Positions 37,844-46,278 of a DNA stretch of 64,000 nt are shown piece after piece. The stretch is from positions 1,674,001 through 1,738,000 of the forward strand of contig NC_016112.1 in assembly GCF_000968535.2 (NCBI RefSeq), written 5' to 3'. The stretch comes from Methylotuvimicrobium alcaliphilum 20Z (GTDB lineage: Bacteria > Pseudomonadota > Gammaproteobacteria > Methylococcales > Methylomonadaceae). The translations under genes were made by a program, and so were the position numbers. Positions within the stretch are counted from its first letter, which is position 1. The number at the start of each line of letters is the position of its first letter. The notes under the pieces were generated by a model, which was not told the DNA's origin, ran no database searches, and was given only the letters and a program-made list of their open reading frames with translations.

Positions 37844-39226
37844 CTAGGTTGAAAACCAGTTCAATTGCCGATGCAGATTGACGACCGTACCGACGATGGT
37901 CAATGCCGGCGCATCGCTTTCGGCAAATTCCGAATAGGCAGGCCTATCGCTTAGCGTGCCGATGAACACGCGTTGCTTGTGTGTCGCGCCCGATTGAATC
38001 ACGGCGATAGGCAGGTCGGCAGGGCAGCCATGATCGATCAGAGACCGGCAAATGCTTTCAAGGCCCGATATCCCCATATAAATGATTACCGTTTGCTTGG
38101 GTTTGGCCAATTGCCGCCAATCGAGATCGATGCGGCCGTTTTGGATATGACCGGAGACAAAAGTGCAGGACTGTGCATGATCTCGGTGGGTCAACGGAAT
38201 GCCCGAATAGCTTGCGCAACCCGACGCTGCGGTAATGCCGGGAACGATTTGAAAGTGGATGCCCGATTGCATCAAGGTTTCGATTTCTTCGCCGCCCCGG
38301 CCGAATATGAAAGGATCGCCGCCCTTTAGACGCGCCACTTTTTTGCCCGATGAAGCCAGTTCCGCCAGCTGCCGATGGATGGCCGCCGGCGTCAGACTGT
38401 GATTACCGTCTTGTTGTCCGACAAAAATCGTTTCGGCATCGCTGTGCGCGAGTTTGAGAATTTCGCCGGAAACCGAGCGGTCGTAAACGATGACATCGGC
38501 TTGCCGTAGTAAGCGTAAGGCTTTGAACGTCAGTAAATCAGGATCGCCCGGGCCGGTGCCGATCAAGTAAACCTCGCCTTGTCTGTCTGCGGCGCCGGCA
38601 TGGTCCAGCTGCGTAAGCAATTGACTTTCCGCTTTTCGTTGCCGGCCGGCAAAAATTAATTCGGCGACGCGGCCTTGTACGATAGTCTCCCAGAAATTTC
38701 GTCGCTGACGGGCTTGGGGGATTTGTTGTAAGACTCGGGCTTTAAACTGTTCGATGAATCCTGCCAATAACCCGAAGGAGGCCGGAATCGCCGTTTCGAT
38801 CTTCGCGCGAAGCAGTCGCGACAAGACCGGCGATGCGCCGCTCGAAGAGACAGCAATCAGCAGCGGCGAACGATCGATGATCGCCGGAAAGATAAAACTG
38901 CATAGGTCCAGGTTATCGACGACATTGACTGGAATTCGGCGTTGCTTGGCTAGCGTTGCGACTTTAGCATTAGTGATACGATCGTTGGTTGCCGATACCA
39001 CCAAGCGCATGCCGTCGATATCGTCGCTCGTGAAGGCTTTTCGGCGAATAATGATGGCATGTTCGTCTTGAAGGGCGGCGACCGCTTCGCCGACTTCCAA
39101 CGCGACCACGACGACCTTGGCGCCCGCGCGAAGCAACAGTTCGATCTTACGGGCCGCGATATCGCCGGCGCCAACCACCAAGCAAGGTTGGTCTTTTATG
39201 TTCAAGAACAGCGGAAAGAAGTCCAT
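37844..39226 (-). CDS. cysG: Siroheme synthase (uroporphyrinogen-III methyltransferase / precorrin-2 dehydrogenase / ferrochelatase)
   Basis: 460 residues, two-part enzyme. Residues 1-210: NAD-binding dehydrogenase/chelatase half with VVGAGDIAARKIELLL and SATNDRITNAKV. Residues 217-460: SAM uroporphyrinogen methyltransferase half with LIGTGPGDPDLLTFKALRLL and LKGGDPFIFGRGGEE. It makes precorrin-2 and siroheme, so it can also feed the cobalamin operon just upstream on the same strand. The 385-bp gap with palindrome and tandem repeat before it suggests separate transcription. Confidence 0.95.
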   Translation of the reverse strand: MDFFPLFLNIKDQPCLVVGAGDIAARKIELLLRAGAKVVVVALEVGEAVAALQDEHAIIIRRKAFTSDDIDGMRLVVSATNDRITNAKVATLAKQRRIPVNVVDNLDLCSFIFPAIIDRSPLLIAVSSSGASPVLSRLLRAKIETAIPASFGLLAGFIEQFKARVLQQIPQARQRRNFWETIVQGRVAELIFAGRQRKAESQLLTQLDHAGAADRQGEVYLIGTGPGDPDLLTFKALRLLRQADVIVYDRSVSGEILKLAHSDAETIFVGQQDGNHSLTPAAIHRQLAELASSGKKVARLKGGDPFIFGRGGEEIETLMQSGIHFQIVPGITAASGCASYSGIPLTHRDHAQSCTFVSGHIQNGRIDLDWRQLAKPKQTVIIYMGISGLESICRSLIDHGCPADLPIAVIQSGATHKQRVFIGTLSDRPAYSEFAESDAPALTIVGTVVNLHRQLNWFST

Positions 39227-39321
39227 GACTATCGATTGTTAATGTGCGTTTGTATAAATCTGCATAGGTTTAGCCAATTCGATCTCGATAGCATTGATTG
39301 TATTCTGACGTTTGCGGCTTT

Positions 39322-39490
39322 CCCTCACCTAACGCTAGGTGACATTGCCATTAAGTTAAGCCGTTCGTGGTGAGCCTGTCGAACCATGGGCGGCTTAACT
39401 TATCGACCCAGGCTTTTCCATTCACCTTTCGACAGGCTCAGGGCGAACGGAAAAATCCTTAACTTAATGGCAGTGAACGCTAGGTGAGGG
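39322..39490. repeat. Nested 169-bp palindrome between cysG and the cob operon
   Basis: Outer arms CCCTCACCTAACGCTAGGTG and CGCTAGGTGAGGG; next CATTGCCATTAAGTTAAG with CTTAACTTAATGGCAGTG; inner CCGTTCG with CGAACGG and GAGCCTGTCGAAC with CTTTCGACAGGCTC. Several repeat families appear inserted one into another. It lies downstream of the cobalamin operon and upstream of cysG. Confidence 0.75.
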
Positions 39491-39563
39491 ACGATCAGGG
39501 AATCGCTCCCACAAAAGATGCCTAAGATGCGGTCTTGACAGGTGATTGAAATACCGCATCATT

Positions 39564-39619
39564 CACTGCTCACTGCTCACTGCTCACTGCTCACTGCTCA
39601 CTGCTCACTGCTCACTGCT
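39564..39619. repeat. Tandem repeat of a 7-mer, eight copies
   Basis: CACTGCT repeated eight times without error. The ferredoxin gene on the minus strand stops inside it: the last codons and TGA are read from the repeat (GAGCAGTGA). Such heptamer arrays change length readily; here the change would fall mostly after the stop. Confidence 0.9.
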
Positions 39620-39974
39620 CATCAGCAGAACAAGCGCGATGATAAATCAATTCCTCGACCGGTTTGCCGCCGAGCAAATGCTCGTCGATGATGCGTTGCA
39701 GATTGGTTTCGTTGACGTTGTAGTACCAAATGCCGTCGGGTTGCACGCACATGATCGGTCCGGATTTGCAGGTGGCGAAACAGTGCGTGCGGGTACGCTT
39801 GACTCTGAGCGCGCCTTTATCGATGCCGGCGGCTTTGAATTTTTCGCCCAAAGTTTCGAATAATGCCTGCGCTTCGCCGTCTTCGGTGCAGCGCGGACCG
39901 GTGCAAACTAGCAGATGGCGCTTGTAGTCGCCCATTTTGGGTTTTTCGGGCATGGAGGGTGTGTGATTAGTCAT
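39612..39974 (-). CDS. (2Fe-2S) ferredoxin-like protein of the cobalamin operon
   Basis: 120 residues, thioredoxin-fold 2Fe-2S ferredoxin: HLLVCTGPRCTEDGE, then the second cysteine pair in THCFATCKSGPIMCVQPDGIW. Similar proteins (sometimes named CbiW) occur next to cobJ/cbiH in other cobalamin clusters and may supply electrons for ring contraction; that role is inference. Its start overlaps the cobJ stop by eight bases, so it is the last operon gene. The stop codon lies in the 7-mer array. Confidence 0.82.
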   Translation of the reverse strand: MTNHTPSMPEKPKMGDYKRHLLVCTGPRCTEDGEAQALFETLGEKFKAAGIDKGALRVKRTRTHCFATCKSGPIMCVQPDGIWYYNVNETNLQRIIDEHLLGGKPVEELIYHRACSADEQ

Positions 39975-41325
39975 GATGAATATCCGATGTTAAGGTTTGG
40001 CATAATTCCTCGCGGTCGTCCCGGTAGCGCTGCAAGGCTCGGGCGTCGAATCCGGCATCGCCAGCGACCAGCCATAGATTGAACAACAAATCGCCCTGAG
40101 CATCGGTCACTTGAATGCCGTGAGCCTTCTCGCCGCGGCTGACGAACCAGGTTTGCCGGGCCTGACTCCAATCGATGTGTAAATGAAAGGCGTCGTTGAC
40201 AATGTTCAGCCAATCGTTTTTTTTCTGTAAATCGGCGCCGTCGATCAACAATTCGGCCACCGCACCGCCTTCGCTGCGAACCACGGCGCGTAATTTGCCC
40301 CAGTGCGGCAACGAATCCAACAAGCCGTCTTGCAGGTCCTGCCTCACTTGCCGCGCGGTGAAACTACCGGCTGACTCGTCAGGCGTCGACTGGCCGACGG
40401 CATCGAGTATTTCTGCCAGCGGTTGACCGAAATACTCCGCCGTTTTTTGCAGCGTCATTTCGGGGTTGTCGCGTAAATAACGGCGGACTGCGCCTTTCCA
40501 GCCGTCCAGACCCATGCTCAGCGAGCGGCCCGCTTGTTCGCCGTCCCGTGTTTCACCAGTCAGTGCATCGTATTTGTTGGCGTAGCCGCGCGGCGTTACC
40601 ATCAAGCCTTCGCGGACAAAGGTACTGCTGTTGCCGACCAATACAGTGGTCAACATGCCGATATCGCAATCGGCCATGTCGGCCAGCTTGACGAGTTGAA
40701 TGTTCTGCAAGGCGCGGTAGCCCGATTTGACGATGGCCACCGGCGTTTCCGGGCTGCGGTGGCGTAACAGGATACGTTGCGCTTCGACGATATGCTGGGT
40801 ACGATGGCCGCTTTTCGGATTATACAAGGCTACTACGAAGTCGCCTTGCGCGGCGCTTTCCAGACGCCGGGCAATGACCGGCCACGGCGTCAATAAATCG
40901 GACAACGAAATCGAACAAAAATCATGAGTCAACGGCGCGCCGACCAAGGAGGCGCAACTGGACAGCGCGGTGCTGCCGGGAACCACTTCCACTTCAATCG
41001 GATCGTCGGGCGTCCAGCCGCTGTCGAGCAATAATTCGTAAGTCGGGCCGGCCATGCCGTAGACGCCGATGTCGCCGGAGGAAATTAGCGCGACGGTCTT
41101 GCCTTGTTTGGCATGCTCGTAGGCTTCGATGCTGCGATCGAGTTCTTCGGTCATGCCTTTTTTGATCACTTCCTTGCCGTCGAGCAAGTCCTTGACCAGT
41201 TTGATATAGGTGCTGTAGCCGATCACGACATCGGCTTCGGCTATCGCTTCTCGGGCTCGAAAGGTCATGTGTTCGTGAGCGCCGGGACCGATGCCGACCA
41301 GTAAAATTTTTCCTGTTGGTGTCAT
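39967..41325 (-). CDS. cobJ: Precorrin-3B C17-methyltransferase fused to a HutX/ChuX-like domain
   Basis: 452 residues from the ATG at 41325, which overlaps the cobE stop (ATGA). Residues 1-245 are the CobJ/CbiH tetrapyrrole methylase (LLVGIGPGAHEHMTFRAREA, SSGDIGVYGMAG, VVPGSTALSSCASLVGAPL). Residues about 265-440 are an extra domain: NPEMTLQKTAEYFGQPLAEI, LPHWGKLRAVV, FHLHIDWSQARQTWFVSRG and GDLLFNLWLVAG, which follow the layout of HutX/ChuX haem-handling proteins. This is different from the Fe-S-bearing extension of CbiH60, since the tail has a single cysteine. CobJ contracts the corrin ring with methylation at C17. Confidence 0.88.
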   Translation of the reverse strand: MTPTGKILLVGIGPGAHEHMTFRAREAIAEADVVIGYSTYIKLVKDLLDGKEVIKKGMTEELDRSIEAYEHAKQGKTVALISSGDIGVYGMAGPTYELLLDSGWTPDDPIEVEVVPGSTALSSCASLVGAPLTHDFCSISLSDLLTPWPVIARRLESAAQGDFVVALYNPKSGHRTQHIVEAQRILLRHRSPETPVAIVKSGYRALQNIQLVKLADMADCDIGMLTTVLVGNSSTFVREGLMVTPRGYANKYDALTGETRDGEQAGRSLSMGLDGWKGAVRRYLRDNPEMTLQKTAEYFGQPLAEILDAVGQSTPDESAGSFTARQVRQDLQDGLLDSLPHWGKLRAVVRSEGGAVAELLIDGADLQKKNDWLNIVNDAFHLHIDWSQARQTWFVSRGEKAHGIQVTDAQGDLLFNLWLVAGDAGFDARALQRYRDDREELCQTLTSDIHHD

Positions 41326-41714
41326 GGTATTCTCGCTATCGACACGGTGGCGTTTTTGCCGTCCGCGCCTAGGTGTTTGTGTTTTTCGACCAGCAAATCT
41401 TGCATATCGCTGTTCGCGGCCAGTAAGGCGGCGGCTTCGGCCACGGCCGGAGTGCCCATGTATTTCAACACCACGGCCGACGGATTCGGCACCGGAATAC
41501 TCGCCAGCGCTTCGGCCGGGTAAAAATACAGCGGCCAATCCCGGCTTGCCGCCAGTTGCATTAACGCAGTCTCATCTTGTTTTTTGTCGATGCTGGCGAG
41601 CCCTGCAATCGCCGATTCGTCCAGGCCGCAGCTTTGCAAGGCCTGCGCCAAGGCTTCTTGCAAGGTGGCTAGACTCGCATGACGGTCGCAGCCGATGCCG
41701 ATCATGACTTTCAT
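41322..41714 (-). CDS. cobE: CobE / CbiG C-terminal-like protein
   Basis: 130 residues, MKVMIGIGCDRHASLATLQE at the start and LASIDKKQDETAL in the middle, typical of the CobE/CbiG C-terminal domain. The ATG overlaps the cbiG stop (ATGA at 41711-41714). In many anaerobic-type pathways this domain is fused to CbiG; here the two are separate, coupled genes. Its precise function is unsettled. Confidence 0.88.
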   Translation of the reverse strand: MKVMIGIGCDRHASLATLQEALAQALQSCGLDESAIAGLASIDKKQDETALMQLAASRDWPLYFYPAEALASIPVPNPSAVVLKYMGTPAVAEAAALLAANSDMQDLLVEKHKHLGADGKNATVSIARIP

Positions 41715-42448
41715 GACGGGTCCTGCGGCGGCCGGTAGACCACGAGCCTTTCTTCGAGCCGCTGCCAGACGGACGGATCGATTTCCCGGTGCGTGACCCA
41801 TAAAATCGACCGGTAGCGTTCGAGATCGACATCCTCGAAACGCTCGAAACGGTGTATGTTGTCCGGTAATGGCGTCGGTCGGGTCCACCAGTTTTTACTG
41901 CCGGCTTCCTGCACGAACGCGATCGGCAATTGATTGACCACATCCGCCGAAACGCGGGTGATGTTGATCTTTGGCGCTTCCACTCGCCAGCCTAGTTCGC
42001 GGCCGAGAATGTCCACCGGAATGGTCTTGCCGACATCGGACGCGGTTGTTAGCACCGGCGTCGCTGCGAGCAGCGCGGACACTTTTTCGGCATAGGCATT
42101 GGCACCGCCGACATGGCCCGAAAGCACCGGAATCACGAATTGCGCGGCATCGTCGATGATTAGTATGCCGGGGTCTTCGTCCTTGGACTTGAGATGCGGC
42201 GCGATTAAGCGCACGACCGCACCGAGCGACACCAAAAAAATGAGCTGATCGTAAGACTCGAATAAGTCTGCGATCTGCGCGCTCAATGCACCCTGATAAA
42301 CCTTACGGATATTGGCGAACTCGCCCAGATGTTCGGCCTGTTTGGCCGACACCACGACTTCGGCTTCCGGGATTTGCGGGGCCAAGCGGCTGGCGATGGC
42401 CGCGCCGTGTTTGGTGATCGCGATAATCGCAACGCGCACATCATGCAT
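41711..42448 (-). CDS. cbiG: Cobalt-precorrin-5A hydrolase, CbiG N-terminal domain
   Basis: 245 residues from the ATG at 42448 (HDVRVAIIAITKHGAAIA). VSLGAVVRLIAPHL and PVLSGHVGGANAYAEKVS are the CbiG motifs. It opens the delta-lactone of cobalt-precorrin-5A with loss of acetaldehyde, so its presence points to the early-cobalt branch. It overlaps cobI by eight bases. The C-terminal ~70 residues (WWTRPTPLPDNIHRF) are the usual extra region of CbiG. Confidence 0.9.
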   Translation of the reverse strand: MHDVRVAIIAITKHGAAIASRLAPQIPEAEVVVSAKQAEHLGEFANIRKVYQGALSAQIADLFESYDQLIFLVSLGAVVRLIAPHLKSKDEDPGILIIDDAAQFVIPVLSGHVGGANAYAEKVSALLAATPVLTTASDVGKTIPVDILGRELGWRVEAPKINITRVSADVVNQLPIAFVQEAGSKNWWTRPTPLPDNIHRFERFEDVDLERYRSILWVTHREIDPSVWQRLEERLVVYRPPQDPS

Positions 42449-43217
42449 CGGTAGTTTCCTTTTTCTTGCGGCAGCCGCGTTGCATCTCGCCACGCCGGCG
42501 GCCCGGGTTTTTGATAATCATCAGGGACAGATAATTAACCTTTTGCCCCCGTAAACTTGCCAGTTCATGCACGACGCGCTCTTCCGGCGCGCCGGCTTTT
42601 TCGATGAAATAGCCGTAGTCGAGTAAATCGCGGCGTTGCAAGAGCTCGATGATGTCGTCCAGTAAGGGTTTGACTTTCAGCAGCACCAGTGTATCGAAAT
42701 CGTTCAGCATGCGTTCGATCTGTTCGATGCCGTAGCCGGCCGGGACGATCGCGACAGTGTCGTCGACATCGGCCAACGGTTCGCCGCAACGCGCCGCGGC
42801 GGCGTGAAACGAGGCCACGCCGGGAATGACTTCGACCGGTACTCGGGGTTCCAGCGCGCGAACGCTCCGTTGCAAATGACCGAAGGTGGAATAGGTCGAG
42901 GCATCGCCTTCGACTAGAAATAGCACATCTTGGCCTTGTTGCAACCGTGTCAATACGGTTTGCGCCGCTTCTTGCCAATAACGCTCCAGGACTTCGCTGT
43001 CGTGGGTCATCGGAAAATGCAACGGGCTATGTTCGCCGGGCATCGCGAGTCCGGCGCGCAAGGCGATGTCCAGCGCATAGCTGTCGCTGTTTTTTTTGCG
43101 CACCGGGTAAGCCCAATGGCCGGGGCCGGAGAGTAAGTCCCAGGCGCGTCGAGTAACCAGGCCGGGGTCGCCGGGCCCGAGCGAGATGCCGTAGAGGGTG
43201 CCGAGTTTATTGTTCAT
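42441..43217 (-). CDS. cobI: Precorrin-2 C20-methyltransferase
   Basis: 258 residues, tetrapyrrole methylase: LYGISLGPGDPGLVTRRAWD, VLFLVEGDASTYSTFGHLQR and VIPGVASFHAAAARCGEPLA are the conserved SAM-site segments of CobI/CbiL. Methylates C20 of (cobalt-)precorrin-2. Start overlaps the 3' end of cobL by 11 bases. Confidence 0.93.
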   Translation of the reverse strand: MNNKLGTLYGISLGPGDPGLVTRRAWDLLSGPGHWAYPVRKKNSDSYALDIALRAGLAMPGEHSPLHFPMTHDSEVLERYWQEAAQTVLTRLQQGQDVLFLVEGDASTYSTFGHLQRSVRALEPRVPVEVIPGVASFHAAAARCGEPLADVDDTVAIVPAGYGIEQIERMLNDFDTLVLLKVKPLLDDIIELLQRRDLLDYGYFIEKAGAPEERVVHELASLRGQKVNYLSLMIIKNPGRRRGEMQRGCRKKKETTDA

Positions 43218-44487
43218 GATGAGGTATTGCTGAAATGATCCATACCGGGTTTTCCGCTTGTAATCGGTGCATATCGAGTATCGGACTGCTGCGCGATGCC
43301 TGAATTTGGCAGGCGTCCCAGTCCGCGCCCAAGCGCTTTAAAGTATCGATGGCCGTCGACAGGTTTTCCAGGGTCGCGAAGTTCATCACTAACCAGCCGC
43401 CGGGCCGCAAGCGCTGCAAACACAAGGCGATCAATTCGGCCAGTTCGCCGCCGGAACCGCCGATGAAGACCGCATCGGGGTCGGGCCAGGCGTCCAAAAA
43501 TTGCGGCGCCTTGCCGTGGACGACGCTGTAATTGCCGATGCGCCAATCGAGCCGGTTCTGCTCGATGTTGTCGATGTCGCCGGCATTTTTCTCGATCGCA
43601 TAGACATGACCGTCCGGGCATAAGCGCGCCGCTTCAAGCCCGACCGAGCCCGATCCGGCGCCGATGTCCCAGACGATGCTGCGGCGCGTCAACTGCATGC
43701 GCGCCAGCGAGACGGCGCGTATTTCGCGTTTGGTGATCAGGCCTTTTTCCGGTTTGCGCTGACGAAAACTCGCATCGCTCAAACCGAACAGCACCGGCGC
43801 CGGCGCCGGCGATTTGCGTTTCAGAATCGCTACATTGGGGTCGGCGTAGACGGCTTCGGCCGCTTCGGCGATGCCGATAAAGCCGGTGACGCGCTGTTCG
43901 TTTTGCCTCAGGCGCTGGGCAACCGCGATATCGAACTGGTCCGCCAAACCTTCGCTTTGCAACATGCGAGCGATGCGTGCCGGGGTATTGTCCGGACTGG
44001 TTAATACCGCCAGCAAGTCTTTGCTTCGACAATGCCGCATCAGTTCATACAGGCCATGTTGCGGCGTGGCTCCCGGCGTCCACTCGCCGGCATCCTTGCT
44101 ATGCACCGAGACGATGGTCGCCGATTGCCAGGGCAATCGCAGTTCGGCAAAGGCCAGTTGTATGCTGCTGAGATTCGGCAGTATTCGGACCCGGGCCGGG
44201 TCCAGTTTGCCGGTCAAATAACCCGCGATGCCGTGGCACAAAGGATCGCCGCTGGCCAAGACCGCCACCGGCTCCTCGTCGGCCAAGGCCGCGTCGATCC
44301 AGTCCGGCACTTGCGTGAGCCGGGCGGTCAAATCGTAATGCCGGGCTCCGGCGATGTCTTCCGCCAGTACCGCTAGCAAGCGGTTGCCGGCGATGACGTG
44401 CTTGGCTTCGCGCAACGATTGCAAGGACTCGCGGCTCAAGCTGGCGGCGCCGTCGTCGAGCACGCCGATGATAGTGCACAATGACAT
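43207..44487 (-). CDS. cobL: Precorrin-6Y C5,15-methyltransferase (CbiE-CbiT fusion)
   Basis: 426 residues. N-terminal CbiE methylase (about 1-210; TIIGVLDDGAASL, VLASGDPLCHGIAGYL) and C-terminal Rossmann CbiT methylase/decarboxylase (about 235-420; LTRRSIVWDIGAGSGSVGLE, DAVFIGGSGGEL). Methylates C5 and C15 and decarboxylates the C12 acetate. The fusion is the usual CobL form. Confidence 0.94.
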   Translation of the reverse strand: MSLCTIIGVLDDGAASLSRESLQSLREAKHVIAGNRLLAVLAEDIAGARHYDLTARLTQVPDWIDAALADEEPVAVLASGDPLCHGIAGYLTGKLDPARVRILPNLSSIQLAFAELRLPWQSATIVSVHSKDAGEWTPGATPQHGLYELMRHCRSKDLLAVLTSPDNTPARIARMLQSEGLADQFDIAVAQRLRQNEQRVTGFIGIAEAAEAVYADPNVAILKRKSPAPAPVLFGLSDASFRQRKPEKGLITKREIRAVSLARMQLTRRSIVWDIGAGSGSVGLEAARLCPDGHVYAIEKNAGDIDNIEQNRLDWRIGNYSVVHGKAPQFLDAWPDPDAVFIGGSGGELAELIALCLQRLRPGGWLVMNFATLENLSTAIDTLKRLGADWDACQIQASRSSPILDMHRLQAENPVWIISAIPHHEQ

Positions 44488-44492
44488 AGAGA

Positions 44493-45596
44493 TTAAGTCC
44501 TTCCGGCTTGCGCCAGTTTATTGCCGTCGAAGTCGCAAACCAAGACGCCGATGTCGAAACTCCCAGGGTAGCGCCGTTCCAATGTGGCGATCACCCGTTT
44601 GGCCAGTTCGATGTGGAATTCGTATTCCAAACCCAACTCGGCCATACATTCCGAGGCATAGCGAGCGGTTTCCTGCTCGGCGATGGCCCGGCAAACTGTC
44701 TCCGGAGCGCCGATGCTGCGGGCGATGTCGGCGACCAGTTCGACATCGACCGGATTACGTCCGGCATGCGTGATGGTTTCGCCTTGTGCCATTTTAGTGA
44801 GTTTGCCGACCATGCCGCCGATGATGATGTTGCGAATGTCGCAGCGTTCAGCGGTATCGAGCGCGGGGGTCAAAAAATCGCCCATTTGCACGAAACAGCT
44901 TTCATTCAATGCCGGCAATTCGCGCATCACGAATTTCTCGGTGCGCCCACCCGTGGTCAGAACGACGGTGTCTTGTCCTTGATTCGCGGCGACTTCGACG
45001 CCCTGTACCACGCTGGCGCGGAACGCGGCGGTGGAATAGGGGTGGACGATGCCGGTCGTACCCAGAATCGAAATACCGCCGATAATGCCTAAGCGGTAAT
45101 TGAGCGTTTTTTTGGCCATCGTTTCGCCGTCCGGCACCGAGATGGTCACTTGCAAACCACGGGTTTTCAAAGCCTCGGATGCGATGAGACGAATATTGTG
45201 TTCGATATTTTTGCGCGGTACCGGGTTGATCGCCGCGCTGCCGACTTCCAGCCCCAATCCTGGACGGGTTACTAGGCCGACACCTTCGCCGCCGTGCAGT
45301 ACGACCGTGTCCGGCTGCGCTATCCAAGCTACGTCGGCGGTCAGCCGGGCGTGATTGGTGCAATCCGGATCGTCGCCGGCATCTTTTTCAATGACCGCAT
45401 GCGCGCCATCGCTGTTGACCCAAGCCTCCGCCACCTTGAAGCGAACCGTCTCGCCGTTGGGCAGTTGGCATTCGACGGTCTCGGGAACCCTGCCTTCCAG
45501 CAAGCCGCACACGGCGGCCCGCGCGGCGGCAGCGGAACATGCGCCGGTGGTATAGCCTTTACGGGTACCTTTGGGTTTGCGTTCCGCCATCGCCAT
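44493..45596 (-). CDS. cbiD: Cobalt-precorrin-5B C1-methyltransferase
   Basis: 367 residues with the CbiD opening KGTRKGYTTGACSAAAARAA, the LVTRPGLGLEVGSAAINPVP segment and LGTTGIVHPYS. CbiD is specific to the cobalt-early pathway, so with CbiG and CbiX it classifies the route. Two residues of N-terminal uncertainty (MAMAERK) are possible. Four bases separate it from the cobH start's downstream partner. Confidence 0.95.
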   Translation of the reverse strand: MAMAERKPKGTRKGYTTGACSAAAARAAVCGLLEGRVPETVECQLPNGETVRFKVAEAWVNSDGAHAVIEKDAGDDPDCTNHARLTADVAWIAQPDTVVLHGGEGVGLVTRPGLGLEVGSAAINPVPRKNIEHNIRLIASEALKTRGLQVTISVPDGETMAKKTLNYRLGIIGGISILGTTGIVHPYSTAAFRASVVQGVEVAANQGQDTVVLTTGGRTEKFVMRELPALNESCFVQMGDFLTPALDTAERCDIRNIIIGGMVGKLTKMAQGETITHAGRNPVDVELVADIARSIGAPETVCRAIAEQETARYASECMAELGLEYEFHIELAKRVIATLERRYPGSFDIGVLVCDFDGNKLAQAGRT

Positions 45597-45600
45597 CGAA

Positions 45601-46269
45601 TCAGCCGTTTTGTTGCCGGCTTTCCGCCAAACTCAAGATCGCATGCAGCGCCGCTACGACCAGCGTCGAACCGCCTTTGCGGCCTCGGGTGATCAGCCAG
45701 GGAATATTTTTCGATGCGCTCAGCGCGTCTTTCGATTCGGCGGCGGACACGAAGCCGACCGGCATGCCGACAATCAGCGCCGGTTTGACGCCTTCTTCCT
45801 CGATCAGTCGCAAGACTTCCAACAAGGCGGTCGGCGCGTTGCCGACCGCGACGATGCCGCCGTTCAGCAAATCCAAGCGAGCGGCTTTACGCATTGCTTG
45901 TACCGCACGGGTGCTGTTGACTCGTTTGGCATCCGCGATCACGTCGTCATCGGCGATAAATTGATGCGTGTGCATGCCGAAATGAGCCAGGCGCGGCTTC
46001 GATAGGCCGACGCAAATCATTTCCACGTCGGCGATAATCGGCGCGCCGTTCAAAATCGCCGCGATACCGGCTTCGACCGCGTCATCGGAAAACTCGGCCA
46101 GGCCGTTGAATTCAAAGTCGGCGGTCGCGTGTATCATGCGCCGCACGACTTGCCATTGCGCACCGGTATAGTGATGAGCACCGGCTTCGCGGTCGACGAT
46201 CGCAAACGAATCGTGCTCGATTTGCTGTCCGGCTTGGGTCAGTTGTTCGGTCTTGATGTTTTGGGTCAT
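45601..46269 (-). CDS. cobH: Precorrin-8X methylmutase
   Basis: 222 residues. Moves the methyl group from C11 to C12 to yield (hydrogeno)cobyrinate. Motifs: MIHATADFEF with the catalytic histidine, CVGLSKPRLA and GMPVGFVSAAESKDAL. Named CbiC in cobalt-early systems. It lies between cbiX (9-bp gap) and cbiD (4-bp gap), so co-transcription is certain. Confidence 0.95.
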   Translation of the reverse strand: MTQNIKTEQLTQAGQQIEHDSFAIVDREAGAHHYTGAQWQVVRRMIHATADFEFNGLAEFSDDAVEAGIAAILNGAPIIADVEMICVGLSKPRLAHFGMHTHQFIADDDVIADAKRVNSTRAVQAMRKAARLDLLNGGIVAVGNAPTALLEVLRLIEEEGVKPALIVGMPVGFVSAAESKDALSASKNIPWLITRGRKGGSTLVVAALHAILSLAESRQQNG

Positions 46270-46278
46270 GGCTTTGCT

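Noticed and set aside
39564-39619. CRISPR array
   Set aside because: Units are seven bases with no spacers; no cas genes in the window.
44508-45092. Long open frame opposite cbiD
   Set aside because: High-GC shadow of cbiD; several other cob genes show the same antisense frames.
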